64,000 nucleotides of DNA from Planctomicrobium piriforme (GTDB lineage Bacteria; Planctomycetota; Planctomycetia; Planctomycetales; Planctomycetaceae). Made by a program: the position numbers and the translations under genes. The number at the start of each line of letters is the position of its first letter. Position 1 is the first letter of the stretch. Under the pieces are notes generated by a model. It was not told the origin of the DNA. It did not search any database and saw only the letters and a program-made list of their open reading frames with translations. Below, piece by piece: positions 17,011 through 25,466 of this stretch. The stretch is from contig NZ_FOQD01000012.1 in the NCBI RefSeq assembly GCF_900113665.1, positions 62,001 through 126,000 on the forward strand. Reading direction: 5' to 3'.

Positions 17011-18348
17011 ATGAAACAGGCGAAAGACATGTTACATCATCGCGGATTGGGTGCTCTGTTTGGGCCGTTGGCGCGGCGGGATGTGTTTCGGGTCTGCGCG
17101 GGCGCGGGGGTCTCGTTTCTGTTGCCGGCGCTCGATTTGAAAGCAGCCGGTGCGCGGGGGGCGGAGCGGCAGAAGTCGTTGATCACGCTCTGGCTGGGGG
17201 GCGGGGCGAGTCAGCTTGAAAGCTGGGATCCGCATGCCAATGGCAGGCACGTCGGCAAGACCGCGCCGGCCATCAAGACCTCCGTGCCTGATCTTGAGAT
17301 TTCGAGTTTCCTCCCCCGGATGGCCGAGCAGATGCATCGGGTGTCGGTCGTGCGGTCGCTGGTGTCGAAAGAAGGGGATCACGAACGGGCGACGTACTAT
17401 GCCCAGACCGGTTACCGGCCTGACGGCACGGTGGTCCATCCCGCACTGAGCGCACTCGCCGCGAAGTATCTCACGTCGCCGAATCTGGAGATCCCCGCAC
17501 ATGTGGCATTGGCGGGGAGTGCAGGCTTCACGGTTCCGCGCGGAGGATACCTGGGGGCTCAGTTCGATGCGTTTCGCGTCCCAGGCCCCGGTGAAAATCT
17601 GCACAACATGCGGGCGAGAGTGGGAGACGACCGTCAACAGCGGCGACTCGACGGCTTGAATGTCCTCTCGCAGAGCTTTCGCCAGGGCCGCCCGCAACAG
17701 GCGGCAGGGACGTTGCATGAACATGTCGTCGGCGAGGCGCTCGCGATGATGACATCGGACCAGCTCAAGGCTTTCTCGCTGGATGAAGAAACCTCCGCCA
17801 CAAAGGCGCGTTATGGGGACGACCGTTTCGGTCGCGGCTGCCTGATGGCCCGTCGACTCGTCGAACAAGGGGTTCGGGCCGTGCAGGTGACGCTCGAAGG
17901 CTTCGATACGCATACCAACAATCTCGAAGGCCAGCAGAAGCAGTTCGCGATTGTCGATGCGGCGTTCTCGGCACTGCTTGAAGATCTCGCCGAACGGGAT
18001 CTCCTCGAGTCGACGCTGGTGCTCTGCATGAGCGAGTTTGGCCGCACGCCATGGATGAATCCATTGGAAGGTCGTGACCACTGGCCTGTCGGCTTTTCGT
18101 GCGTCCTCGGCGGCGGCGGAGTTCCTGCCGGCAGGGTCCTCGGAGAGACCGATCCTGACGCTGCCTATACAGAGCAGGACAAACGTCCCACCGACCGCAA
18201 ACCGCCAGCGGATCCGATCCCCCTGCCCGACCTGTACGCCACAATCCTGACCCTGCTGGGCCTCGACCCGACGCTGGAAATCCAAACCCCCATCGGCCGC
18301 CCGATCCGGCTGAGCGAAGGGACACCGGTAGCGTCGCTGCTGAGTTGA
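17011..18348 (+). CDS. DUF1501 family protein with Tat signal
   Basis: A 445-residue protein. The twin-arginine motif A-R-R-D-V-F-R sits near residue 22-28 and is followed by a hydrophobic stretch (GAGVSFLLPALDL). Conserved blocks are LWLGGGASQLESWDPH, the central GFDTHTNN and SEFGRTPWMNP with GRDHWP. This is the DUF1501 (sulfatase-superfamily-like) pattern. It pairs with the upstream DUF1549/DUF1553 protein. It may act in the periplasm; its substrate is not known. ATG 17029 is an alternative start six codons in. A palindrome of the GGACGC family starts directly at its stop codon. Confidence 0.9.
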   Translation: MKQAKDMLHHRGLGALFGPLARRDVFRVCAGAGVSFLLPALDLKAAGARGAERQKSLITLWLGGGASQLESWDPHANGRHVGKTAPAIKTSVPDLEISSFLPRMAEQMHRVSVVRSLVSKEGDHERATYYAQTGYRPDGTVVHPALSALAAKYLTSPNLEIPAHVALAGSAGFTVPRGGYLGAQFDAFRVPGPGENLHNMRARVGDDRQQRRLDGLNVLSQSFRQGRPQQAAGTLHEHVVGEALAMMTSDQLKAFSLDEETSATKARYGDDRFGRGCLMARRLVEQGVRAVQVTLEGFDTHTNNLEGQQKQFAIVDAAFSALLEDLAERDLLESTLVLCMSEFGRTPWMNPLEGRDHWPVGFSCVLGGGGVPAGRVLGETDPDAAYTEQDKRPTDRKPPADPIPLPDLYATILTLLGLDPTLEIQTPIGRPIRLSEGTPVASLLS

Positions 18349-18427
18349 TTGTCCCGGACGCTCAAAGTGGCCCTGAAGTTACAGGGACAAAATTGTCCTG
18401 ACGGGAGCGATTCAGCGTCCGGGACAA
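18349..18427. repeat. GGACGC palindrome, long-loop copy
   Basis: TTGTCCCGGACGCT (18349-18362) and AGCGTCCGGGACAA (18414-18427) are perfect 14-bp arms. The loop has its own inner stems: CCCTG/CAGGG at 18371-18386 and the palindrome GGACAAAATTGTCC at 18385-18398. It lies between convergent genes and may end both. Confidence 0.8.
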
Positions 18428-18443
18428 AGGGGGACTATCTGAA

Positions 18444-19919
18444 TTACATTTTTGCGGCAGGTGTCACAATCCCAAAGATCATATCTCCAGGCTGTTCGCC
18501 ATATTTCCAATCGACGAATCCCCCGTCGTCCTTTTTATCTCTACCGACGGAATACAACACAGGTTTCCCGTCAATTATTCTGTAGCGCAGCGGTTCTCCG
18601 CAATACTCGTCGATTGGAACCGAGTTAATCCCTGCCTCGCGCAGTGCCGGAAGGAGGTCTACCGGCCATTGACCATGATTGATTTCATACCGGCGAATCG
18701 CGATGACGCATTTCATTGCTCCGAGGCGAATTCGAACTCGGCAGACACCTTCAAGGAACTCGCCAAACGAAGCCGTCTGGAACAGGCAAACCACTGGATG
18801 GTTCAGCTTGTCTCCCACCAGCCGTGACAGAAGATTCGGCTCGACGTCTTCGTCACGGATGCTGTCGTATTCCGCTGCTGCTGTCTCGAGCTGGATCGCT
18901 TCATGCAACGGCAAGCCGATCAGGCTCAAGCGTTTTTTCGTTAACCGGCTGGCAGTCGACCACTCCATTTCGTGGTTAATGCGCGACCGTGCCAACCAGT
19001 CGAGATCCAGATCTTCTGTTTTGATTCTGCCCGATTTCAAGCCGTCAAATGTGTTCCCTAACTCAATGTACTCAACGCGACAGGCTTCAGCTTCGAATTT
19101 GAGTGCCGTTTGTTGATGCTGATTTATTATGGAAAGCAGCCTGTCGCATTGCTCAGATGTCAATTGCTGAGAGGGTAAAACATGCTTCTCAAGTTCATTC
19201 CAAACGGAGTTCTCCAGCAATATCGCGACAAGCTGTACTATCGCACATCCTCGCGGTCGCAGATCTCTTGAAAGCCGGAGATATCGAAGCAGAGTTCGCT
19301 CCGCCTGAGTAAAATCGAATGGAGTCACTGCCTGTATGAGTTCGATTCGTGCTCGAATCGAAAGGTTGTTTGCCGCCTGCGCATGGACCAACTTGAAATT
19401 GGGTTCCATACCAGTAAGAAAGAGGCAATCTGGCACCTCTTGAGCTCGGTCAATGATTTTAACCGCGGGAGCGGTGTCGATCAGAAGCTCATAGGCGTCC
19501 GTCGGCAAAGGCAGGCTTGGGTTTACAACAATCTCAGCGATCACTGAGTTGAGGCGATCAACAAGTTTCTGACTGCGTTTTTCTTGGGCGGCCTGTTCAG
19601 ACTCGGGAAAGACCCATTTCAGCTCTGGATTAAAATCGGCCAGTCCCACCAGATACAAATCCGCCGCATTCTTGGCAGGTGGCATCCGGCTCTCCAGGTA
19701 CTCCCGAACCGGAAATGGCTCATCGGCCCTCTTGCCTGCCCATTCCGGGATCGCAGCTCCGGCGTCAGGGAACTTCAGATTGTATTTACTCAAGTCAGCA
19801 GTGCTCTGAAGCGGTGGCGCTGCAGAAGAGTCATCATCCGCAATACAAGTCCGACAAAGCAAAGACAGCAATAATGCCGTCCATCGCCAAAATTTCGGTG
19901 AGAAGGTGTTTGCTCGCAT
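18444..19919 (-). CDS. secreted hypothetical protein (491 aa)
   Basis: A 491-residue protein with a signal peptide (about 1-27, ending TCIA), a helical middle with many Leu/Glu/Arg repeats and a C-terminal part that reads WPVDLLPALREAGINSVPID ... YRIIDGKPVLYSVGRDKKDD. That C-terminal segment resembles the minor-pseudopilin-like ending of other planctomycete proteins (LYSVGxDxKDDGG). The family cannot be named. It is bounded on both sides by palindromes of the GGACGC family. Base composition is lower in GC than its neighbours. Confidence 0.75.
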   Translation of the reverse strand: MRANTFSPKFWRWTALLLSLLCRTCIADDDSSAAPPLQSTADLSKYNLKFPDAGAAIPEWAGKRADEPFPVREYLESRMPPAKNAADLYLVGLADFNPELKWVFPESEQAAQEKRSQKLVDRLNSVIAEIVVNPSLPLPTDAYELLIDTAPAVKIIDRAQEVPDCLFLTGMEPNFKLVHAQAANNLSIRARIELIQAVTPFDFTQAERTLLRYLRLSRDLRPRGCAIVQLVAILLENSVWNELEKHVLPSQQLTSEQCDRLLSIINQHQQTALKFEAEACRVEYIELGNTFDGLKSGRIKTEDLDLDWLARSRINHEMEWSTASRLTKKRLSLIGLPLHEAIQLETAAAEYDSIRDEDVEPNLLSRLVGDKLNHPVVCLFQTASFGEFLEGVCRVRIRLGAMKCVIAIRRYEINHGQWPVDLLPALREAGINSVPIDEYCGEPLRYRIIDGKPVLYSVGRDKKDDGGFVDWKYGEQPGDMIFGIVTPAAKM

Positions 19920-19963
19920 TCCGGCAGTTTAACTGGAGTACATCTGCCTGCGAAACCAAGTTG

Positions 19964-19997
19964 ATTGTCCCGGACGCTTCGAAGCGTCCGGGACAAT
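19964..19997. repeat. GGACGC palindrome, perfect 34-bp copy
   Basis: ATTGTCCCGGACGCTTC followed directly by its exact reverse complement GAAGCGTCCGGGACAAT. It lies between two minus-strand genes. Confidence 0.85.
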
Positions 19998-20007
19998 CTC
20001 GACGGCC

Positions 20008-20934
20008 TCACAGTAACTTTTCGAACGTCTGTCGTAGCGATGCCGCCCGTTTCGGCGTCCACCACGCCTGAAATGATTTCAGGTTCTGCTGCTGTCTGGC
20101 TTCATATTTGGCGAGTTGCTGTCGAGATACTGCCGCCGAATCGGCGTCGGGGGCGTGTTCGATTTTCTTTTGCAGCCGGGCTTTCAACCCGCGAATGTCG
20201 TTGATCTTGCCCAGCCGATCCTGCAGCGATTCGATCGTCGGGTAGAGTCGCGTGCGAAACGAGGCGGGGAAGGCGGCGACCAGCAGTTCCATGGCATACC
20301 GCAGGTGCTTTCCCTGAATGCGGAACTGATGGAGTGCGGACTCATCGTTGAAGTCGGTGGGCACTGCCGCAAAGAAGTCGTCGACAAAGGGTCGTAGCTG
20401 CTGGCGAGACCAGAGCCCAAACAGCGCGGTTTCAGGTTTCGATTCTTGTGCCGGGGTTGCAAGCTTCTTGAGCAGCGAGTCGACTCGCTTTTTGAGTTTG
20501 CGATTGGGAATGAGATCGTTGTAGACCTCGACGATCTTGTGCTGTGCTGCTTCGCGTTCGGCGGCGACGTGCTGCAACCAGTGTTCTGCGTGGGCACTGC
20601 TGCGCCTGCCGCTCAGGTGTTCGATCAGCACATCGCAATCACGGGCGTCGTTCGCCGCGTGGCGAATGCGTTTCAGCCGTTTCTTGAGCCAGGCGACATC
20701 TTTCTCCGGCAGGAATTCGGCATACAGTCGCAGCGCCGCCGTCGCACGTCGGGTCCAGACTCGCAATTGATGGACTGCTTTCGAATTTCCTTTTGTGTTC
20801 TTCGCCGCTTTAGGGAGTTCACGGAGCACCGCCTTGAAACGACTTCGCAGTGCGACGACCGCGACGGCTTCTGGACGGTCGTCCACGCTGACGTTGTCGA
20901 TCCACTTTGAGGACGCGGACGCGTTCATTGTCAT
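20008..20934 (-). CDS. CHAD domain protein
   Basis: A 308-residue, highly basic helical protein. The CHAD signature is clear: VHQLRVWTRRATAALRLYAE, then DARDCDVLIEHL and, in the second half, LHQFRIQGKHLRYAMELL, i.e. the two conserved H-x-x-R-x-x-x-R/K-x-x-R/L-R repeats. CHAD domains bind polyphosphate on their positive face (established knowledge); a role in polyphosphate storage or localisation is inferred. No CYTH domain is attached. There is no signal peptide, so it is cytoplasmic. Palindromes flank it on both sides. Confidence 0.9.
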   Translation of the reverse strand: MTMNASASSKWIDNVSVDDRPEAVAVVALRSRFKAVLRELPKAAKNTKGNSKAVHQLRVWTRRATAALRLYAEFLPEKDVAWLKKRLKRIRHAANDARDCDVLIEHLSGRRSSAHAEHWLQHVAAEREAAQHKIVEVYNDLIPNRKLKKRVDSLLKKLATPAQESKPETALFGLWSRQQLRPFVDDFFAAVPTDFNDESALHQFRIQGKHLRYAMELLVAAFPASFRTRLYPTIESLQDRLGKINDIRGLKARLQKKIEHAPDADSAAVSRQQLAKYEARQQQNLKSFQAWWTPKRAASLRQTFEKLL

Positions 20935-20945
20935 GAGCCTGTTTC

Positions 20946-20971
20946 TCCCGGACGCTTCGGAGCGTCCGGGA
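20946..20971. repeat. GGACGC palindrome, short-loop copy
   Basis: TCCCGGACGCT (20946-20956), TCGG loop, AGCGTCCGGGA (20961-20971): a perfect 11-bp hairpin between the FAD oxidoreductase and CHAD genes. Confidence 0.85.
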
Positions 20972-20979
20972 CAATGACA

Positions 20980-22398
20980 TCACGCTGTAAATGGGCCCCC
21001 GCCGTGTTGGGCTAGGGTCTCTCGCACAACCACTCCGGAGAGCTCTGCCGGCGTCGTCTTTCTGCTTAACGAGAGTGCTGCGCTTGTTCCGGCGGCTTCC
21101 CCCATGGCCATCGCGGTGACTGTCACTCGAGTCGACGCGTGCGCGCCACGGGTCGCGGAATGGCAGCGGCCGGCGACCAGCAGGTTCTCGATCTGTTGCG
21201 GCAGCAGCGATCGATGGGGAATGTCGTACGGCGCAGGCTGGACCTTCTCGGGATTAAAGTCGTTCGCGCTCCCCAGCGTGGTCTTGTTGGGATGCAGATC
21301 GAGATACCAGCAGCCGGTGGCGATGGCATCGTCGAACCGGCGGCTCTGCATCAGATCGTCTTCGTTGAGGACATACTGCCCGACGATACGGCGCGATTCC
21401 CTTACGCCGATCCACGGATAGGCTTCGAGGAAATACGCTTCTTCAAAACCAGGCACATCCCGTTTCCACGCTTTGAACATTGCCAGTGCATCCGCCCGCC
21501 CCTGCATTTCTGCACGGGAAAGATCCGCTGCGTCGGTCGGATTGGCGGGGACGCGGATGCCGTGAATGTAGATCTCATCCGCGGCGTAGAGAAACATGAT
21601 GCCGGGGCCGTAGTAATAGGGCAGTTCCCCCTGGGCTTGCGCCTTGGCCAAGGCCTCTTTGCAATTCTTCCTGAGGTCCGGATTCGCACGCACATGCCCG
21701 ATACGGAAGTGGAGCGTCAGCGGCTGCACCTCGGCATTCTGTTCGAACGGTGCGCCTGCCCAGGCGGCGACATCGGCATCGCCCGTGCAGTCAATGACCA
21801 CCTTCGGGCGAATGCCCACCATCCCGTCTTTGTTGGCGATGACCACTTCCTGAATCCGACCACCGGAGGTGAGAACATCACAGACCGTCGAATTGAAGAG
21901 TACCTGTAAACGGTCCGACTGCGCTTTCAGTAACGTGTCGAGCAGGCATTTGAATTCGAACGTGTTCGGAATCGTGGGATTGTGTTTGCTGGTATGTGTG
22001 GCGTTGGCCGCACATACGCCGGTTTTCGAGAGCAGTTCGAGCGCGATCCCCCGCACGACGATACGGTTGTCCTTGATGTCGGCAATGCCGTCGAAGTACG
22101 GAAGTCCGACGCTGGTGATAATGCCGCCGGCGAAGGGCGCCTTTTCGATGAGCAACGTCGAAACTCCGAGTCGCGCTGCAGAGAGTGCGGCCGCCGTCCC
22201 GGCGCAGCCTCCGCCGCACACGAGGACATCGACATCGATCGATTTCCGGGTTCGCGTGGGCAACACTGTCGGCGCTGTTTGCGCCGCAGCCGAGCTGGAA
22301 ATCCCTGCCCCCGCCGCACCGACGACGGCGAGCGTTGAGGACTTCACAAAGTCGCGGCGTGAGGTGGACGCAGCATCATCCCATGCAGATCGATTCAT
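20980..22398 (-). CDS. Tat-exported FAD-dependent oxidoreductase (FAD_oxidored type)
   Basis: A 472-residue protein. The Tat motif S-R-R-D-F-V-K is at residues 13-19, followed by an Ala-rich hydrophobic stretch. The FAD-binding Rossmann motif G-G-G-C-A-G-T-A-A-A lies near residue 63, with IEKAPFAGG as the following strand. VVIDCTGDADVAAWAG is typical of the FAD_oxidored (PF12831) family, as is the C-terminal AGRCHSATRGAHASTRV. Such enzymes are common in planctomycetes and of unknown substrate. GGAG lies seven bases before ATG. Probably periplasmic and folded with FAD before export. Confidence 0.88.
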   Translation of the reverse strand: MNRSAWDDAASTSRRDFVKSSTLAVVGAAGAGISSSAAAQTAPTVLPTRTRKSIDVDVLVCGGGCAGTAAALSAARLGVSTLLIEKAPFAGGIITSVGLPYFDGIADIKDNRIVVRGIALELLSKTGVCAANATHTSKHNPTIPNTFEFKCLLDTLLKAQSDRLQVLFNSTVCDVLTSGGRIQEVVIANKDGMVGIRPKVVIDCTGDADVAAWAGAPFEQNAEVQPLTLHFRIGHVRANPDLRKNCKEALAKAQAQGELPYYYGPGIMFLYAADEIYIHGIRVPANPTDAADLSRAEMQGRADALAMFKAWKRDVPGFEEAYFLEAYPWIGVRESRRIVGQYVLNEDDLMQSRRFDDAIATGCWYLDLHPNKTTLGSANDFNPEKVQPAPYDIPHRSLLPQQIENLLVAGRCHSATRGAHASTRVTVTAMAMGEAAGTSAALSLSRKTTPAELSGVVVRETLAQHGGGPFTA

Positions 22399-22475
22399 CG
22401 CAGTCTCCAGGTGTGGGGAGACATTCGATCATATCAGTGGGGGTGCATGTTTCCCATTGGGCCACGCAAAAGTGG

Positions 22476-22512
22476 AACCGTGGCCTCACGGCCAGCGGCT
22501 GATGGGCGTACA
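22476..22512. repeat. half copy of palindrome family P
   Basis: AACCGTGGCCTCACGGCCAG followed by CGGCTGATGGGCGTACA matches the reverse complement of the right arm of the copy at 14868-14966 (AACCGTGGGCTAACGCCCAG ...) with few changes. No left arm is seen. Confidence 0.6.
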
Positions 22513-22526
22513 CTGAATGCGACACT

Positions 22527-23831
22527 TTAACAGGGCAGCGAGACCACGAATGTTGTGTCGCCGGGGAGGGACTGTTGCAACCGGATGCGGCCGCGGGCGC
22601 GTTCGACGATGTTGCGGGAGACGAACAGGCCCAGGCCGGTGCCGGTCGACTTGGTGGTGAAGTAGGGCTCGAAGAGTTTCGCCTGATCGAACTCGGCGAT
22701 GCCCTGACCGTTGTCTTTCACCCGGACATGGATCTGCCCTACCTCGAAGGCCGTTTCAATTTCGATGACGCCCCCTTCTTCAGTAGCGTCCATCGCGTTC
22801 AGAACGAGATTGAGAAACACCTGGAGGATCTGATCGCGGACGGCGGCAATCTGCGGCAGGTCTTCGGCAAACCTCGTGCGAATCACCTTTCCCTTTTTGC
22901 GCTTGTAGTACTTGGCGATGTTCAGCGCATTGCTGATGACTTCATGGACATCGAATCTGGTCGCCTGTTGCAGACCCGGACGTGAGAATTCGATCAGCTC
23001 CCGGAGCGTGCGCTGAATCCGCAGCAATTGCTCGTCAATGAGGCCGAGGCGTTCGTGCATCTCGGGGTCGAGCTTCTTGCGGTTCATCAACTGGACAAGC
23101 GAGCTGATCGCTGCCAGCGGATTGCCGACTTCGTGGGCGATGCCGGCTGCGAGTAGTCCGAACGCGGCCTGTTTTTCCTGCTGCACCAAAAGAGCCTGCG
23201 ACTGTTGCAATTCACGGGTTCGACGGGCGATGCGGCCTTCCAGATCGCGGTTGAGCGTGGAGAGCTTCTGGCCGGTTTCGCGGAGCAGCATCGTCAGCGA
23301 GGTACTGGCCCAGGTGGCCCAGCCCATGAAGACGATCATGAGGATCAGCGTCCCAACCTGATCGACAGTGGCCGTCGACAACGTAAAGGCAAGCAGCGAA
23401 TAACTCGTCGCATGCAGCGCGAACGTTGAGTACGTGATCAGCGGCGTATAACGGATCGCGCAGACCAGCAGCGACAGGAAGTAGTAGTAACGGAAGAAGC
23501 TGTCGAGGCCCTTGTCGAAATGACACAACAGCCCGATGAAGATCGCCTCCATCAGCGACGTGAAGAGCGGCGCTCGACTGAGAAACACCTCCCCCCGCCA
23601 GTGCCAGACCAGGTCGAACATGGCGTACACGGCGCCGAGCGTGAGGATGCCGTTCAGATACGGGCGGTGGTCCGCCGGGCTGAGGGTGTTCACCACCAGG
23701 TAGCCGACAATCAGTCCGAACCAGCGAATGCGAAGCGTGATCCATTCCACCGACAACTGCCAGTCGGCTTCCGCCTGCTGCGTTTCAGGGTCGATGGTCT
23801 GTAGGGGAAGGGTCGGCATCATCGCAGTCAT
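22527..23831 (-). CDS. membrane sensor histidine kinase
   Basis: A 434-residue protein. Six hydrophobic segments occupy about residues 30-185, then comes a coiled-coil linker (RDLEGRIARRTRELQQSQAL). The H-box reads AAGIAHEVGNPLAAISSLVQ, with the phosphorylated histidine near residue 235. The ATPase domain has the N-box (NLVLNAMDA), G1 box (VKDNGQGIAE), F-box (LFEPYFTTK) and G2 box (STGTGLGLFV). It resembles HWE-less NtrB/AtoS-type kinases. No response regulator is next to it, so it is an orphan kinase here. ATG 23831 was chosen; GTG and TTG codons just upstream are alternatives. Confidence 0.9.
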   Translation of the reverse strand: MTAMMPTLPLQTIDPETQQAEADWQLSVEWITLRIRWFGLIVGYLVVNTLSPADHRPYLNGILTLGAVYAMFDLVWHWRGEVFLSRAPLFTSLMEAIFIGLLCHFDKGLDSFFRYYYFLSLLVCAIRYTPLITYSTFALHATSYSLLAFTLSTATVDQVGTLILMIVFMGWATWASTSLTMLLRETGQKLSTLNRDLEGRIARRTRELQQSQALLVQQEKQAAFGLLAAGIAHEVGNPLAAISSLVQLMNRKKLDPEMHERLGLIDEQLLRIQRTLRELIEFSRPGLQQATRFDVHEVISNALNIAKYYKRKKGKVIRTRFAEDLPQIAAVRDQILQVFLNLVLNAMDATEEGGVIEIETAFEVGQIHVRVKDNGQGIAEFDQAKLFEPYFTTKSTGTGLGLFVSRNIVERARGRIRLQQSLPGDTTFVVSLPC

Positions 23832-23884
23832 CACCAATCAGGAAGAGACAACGTCTGTTCGATTGTAGCGACCGCGTTGCCTGC

Positions 23885-24499
23885 TTACGCCGACTTGAGC
23901 TGGTCGAGCGGGATCAGTTTGGGAATCGGCACCTGCAGCCCGATGACTCCGCCGTGTTGTCTGAGAATGGTGCGGAAGTCGTGCCGGAGGAAGTTGTAGA
24001 GCTGCTCGGGCGGCTTGCTCGACAGGTACTCGCGGGCGTAGACGTCCATCTGGCCGTCGTAGTCCTGCTGGCTGGCCGAATGGACGTGATACCGACCGCC
24101 GAAGCGGCGAATGTCGCCGTCGAAGTTCGGGCTGATGTGATACAGCTCGTGCAGAATCGTGATGAATTTCTCGGAGAAGGTGTGGTCGAGAAAGCGCGGC
24201 AGATAGAACGTGAGGATGTAGTACATCTCGCGCTGCCCGACATAGAGCCGCTGGACCGTCCACTTGCGACCGCGGCGACGGCACTCGAGCGCTCCCCCTT
24301 CGAACCGCATGGGGGTCAGCTTCGCCTGCAGGCCATGCAGTACCCTTGATCGGGTCTGAGAGAAGCAGACGGCGATGCGGGAGACGTCGATGTGTGCGAA
24401 CGCTTCATGGCGTTCCGTGATGTCGTGGCACAAGGCGACCATCGACTGCGTGAAATCGAACGGTCCCAGCGTGGCGACTCGACCGGTGGACAGTTCCAT
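23885..24499 (-). CDS. putative zinc metallopeptidase-like protein (HExxH)
   Basis: A 204-residue soluble protein. H117-E-L-Y-H121 inside FITILHELYHISPNFDGD is a zincin-type metal motif, with a possible third ligand among nearby His/Glu/Asp (a G-G-R-Y-H-V-H-S follows at about 133-140). No family name is certain; the layout recalls putative metallopeptidases such as DUF45/SprT-like proteins of bacteria. The start ATG 24499 follows AAAGGA with about seven bases; the longer reading from 24553 has no ribosome binding site. It lies downstream of the alpha operon on the same strand, after its terminator. Confidence 0.6.
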   Translation of the reverse strand: MELSTGRVATLGPFDFTQSMVALCHDITERHEAFAHIDVSRIAVCFSQTRSRVLHGLQAKLTPMRFEGGALECRRRGRKWTVQRLYVGQREMYYILTFYLPRFLDHTFSEKFITILHELYHISPNFDGDIRRFGGRYHVHSASQQDYDGQMDVYAREYLSSKPPEQLYNFLRHDFRTILRQHGGVIGLQVPIPKLIPLDQLKSA

Positions 24500-24702
24500 C
24501 GGAGCATCCTTTCTCACTGACCTGTCGCGCCCTGAACCCGACTCGAATCCCACCGAGGTTCAGGAGGCCGATATGCTGTTTCTCACCGCGAACTTGCTCC
24601 GGGTAGTTCAATTCCCTGCCAGGAGCTGGCCATGATTATAATTTTTACCAAGAGAAAGGCCACTGGAATCCGAGAATTCTGCCCGAGCCCCGAGCTGAAA
24701 TA

Positions 24703-24731
24703 AAACGACCCCGTCAGTGACTGACGGGGTC
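24703..24731 (-). terminator. intrinsic terminator of the alpha operon
   Basis: GACCCCGTCAG (24707-24717), TGA loop, CTGACGGGGTC (24721-24731). On the minus strand the 11-bp perfect stem is followed by GTTTTATTTC. It lies 30 bases after the rplQ stop. Confidence 0.9.
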
Positions 24732-24761
24732 GCGAGATTCCAGTTCAATGACCGAAGTCGA

Positions 24762-25349
24762 TCAGGACTTGGCAGCAGCGGGTTCGTCATTGACGACGAC
24801 CGGAGCAGTCCGACGGGACTTGACGCGATCGTGTTCGCCAACGAACTCGATCATCGCCCGTTCGCCGGAATCGCCCAGACGGGGCTTCGCCAGACGCAGG
24901 ATGCGGGTGTAGCCGCCGTTGCGATCAGCGAAGCGCGGCGCGAGTTCGGAGAACAGGATGTCGACGGCTTCAATGTCGCGAAGAGCGGCAAAGGCGCGAC
25001 GGCGGGCTGTGACAGCCGGAGACTTGGCGGTCGACCATTTCACCCACTGATCCGATTCACGCCACTTCTTCCACTCGGGGGAATTCTTGTCGGCCGAAGT
25101 TGCGAACTGCTTCGCGTTCTCTTCGTGCGGCAGGGCATTCTTGGCGAGGGTGATCAGCTTTTCCACGAACGGGCGAAGTTCTTTCGCCTTGGGAGTCGTG
25201 GTGATGATTCGTCCGGCCACTTTGGGAGCGCCTTCGGCACCTTCTTCAAAGCGGACAGTCTTGATCAGGCTGGCGGCCATGTTCTTGAACATGGCTTTAC
25301 GGTGGCTGGCATTACGGCCGAGGATACGGCCTTTGACGCGATGTCGCAT
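24762..25349 (-). CDS. rplQ: 50S ribosomal protein L17
   Basis: A 195-residue protein. The L17 N-terminus is unmistakable (MRHRVKGRILGRNASHRKAM, then LIKTVRFEEGA and TTTPKAKELRP). Typical bacterial L17 is about 115-130 residues. This one carries an insert after the ALPHEENAKQ region and a C-terminal acidic/Ala tail (EFVGEHDRVKSR ... EPAAAKS). It is the last gene of the alpha operon, 117 bases after rpoA. L17 lies near the exit of the large subunit tunnel (family knowledge). Confidence 0.95.
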   Translation of the reverse strand: MRHRVKGRILGRNASHRKAMFKNMAASLIKTVRFEEGAEGAPKVAGRIITTTPKAKELRPFVEKLITLAKNALPHEENAKQFATSADKNSPEWKKWRESDQWVKWSTAKSPAVTARRRAFAALRDIEAVDILFSELAPRFADRNGGYTRILRLAKPRLGDSGERAMIEFVGEHDRVKSRRTAPVVVNDEPAAAKS

Positions 25350-25466
25350 GACTCATTCCAAGTAGTTGAGACGACGGGAATCGTCGTTCGTGGCTGGCGA
25401 TCGTTTCCATTCTTTGCGGACGAACATCCGGCGGGCCTCACAGCCGCGCCGGATGGTGCATTCCAA

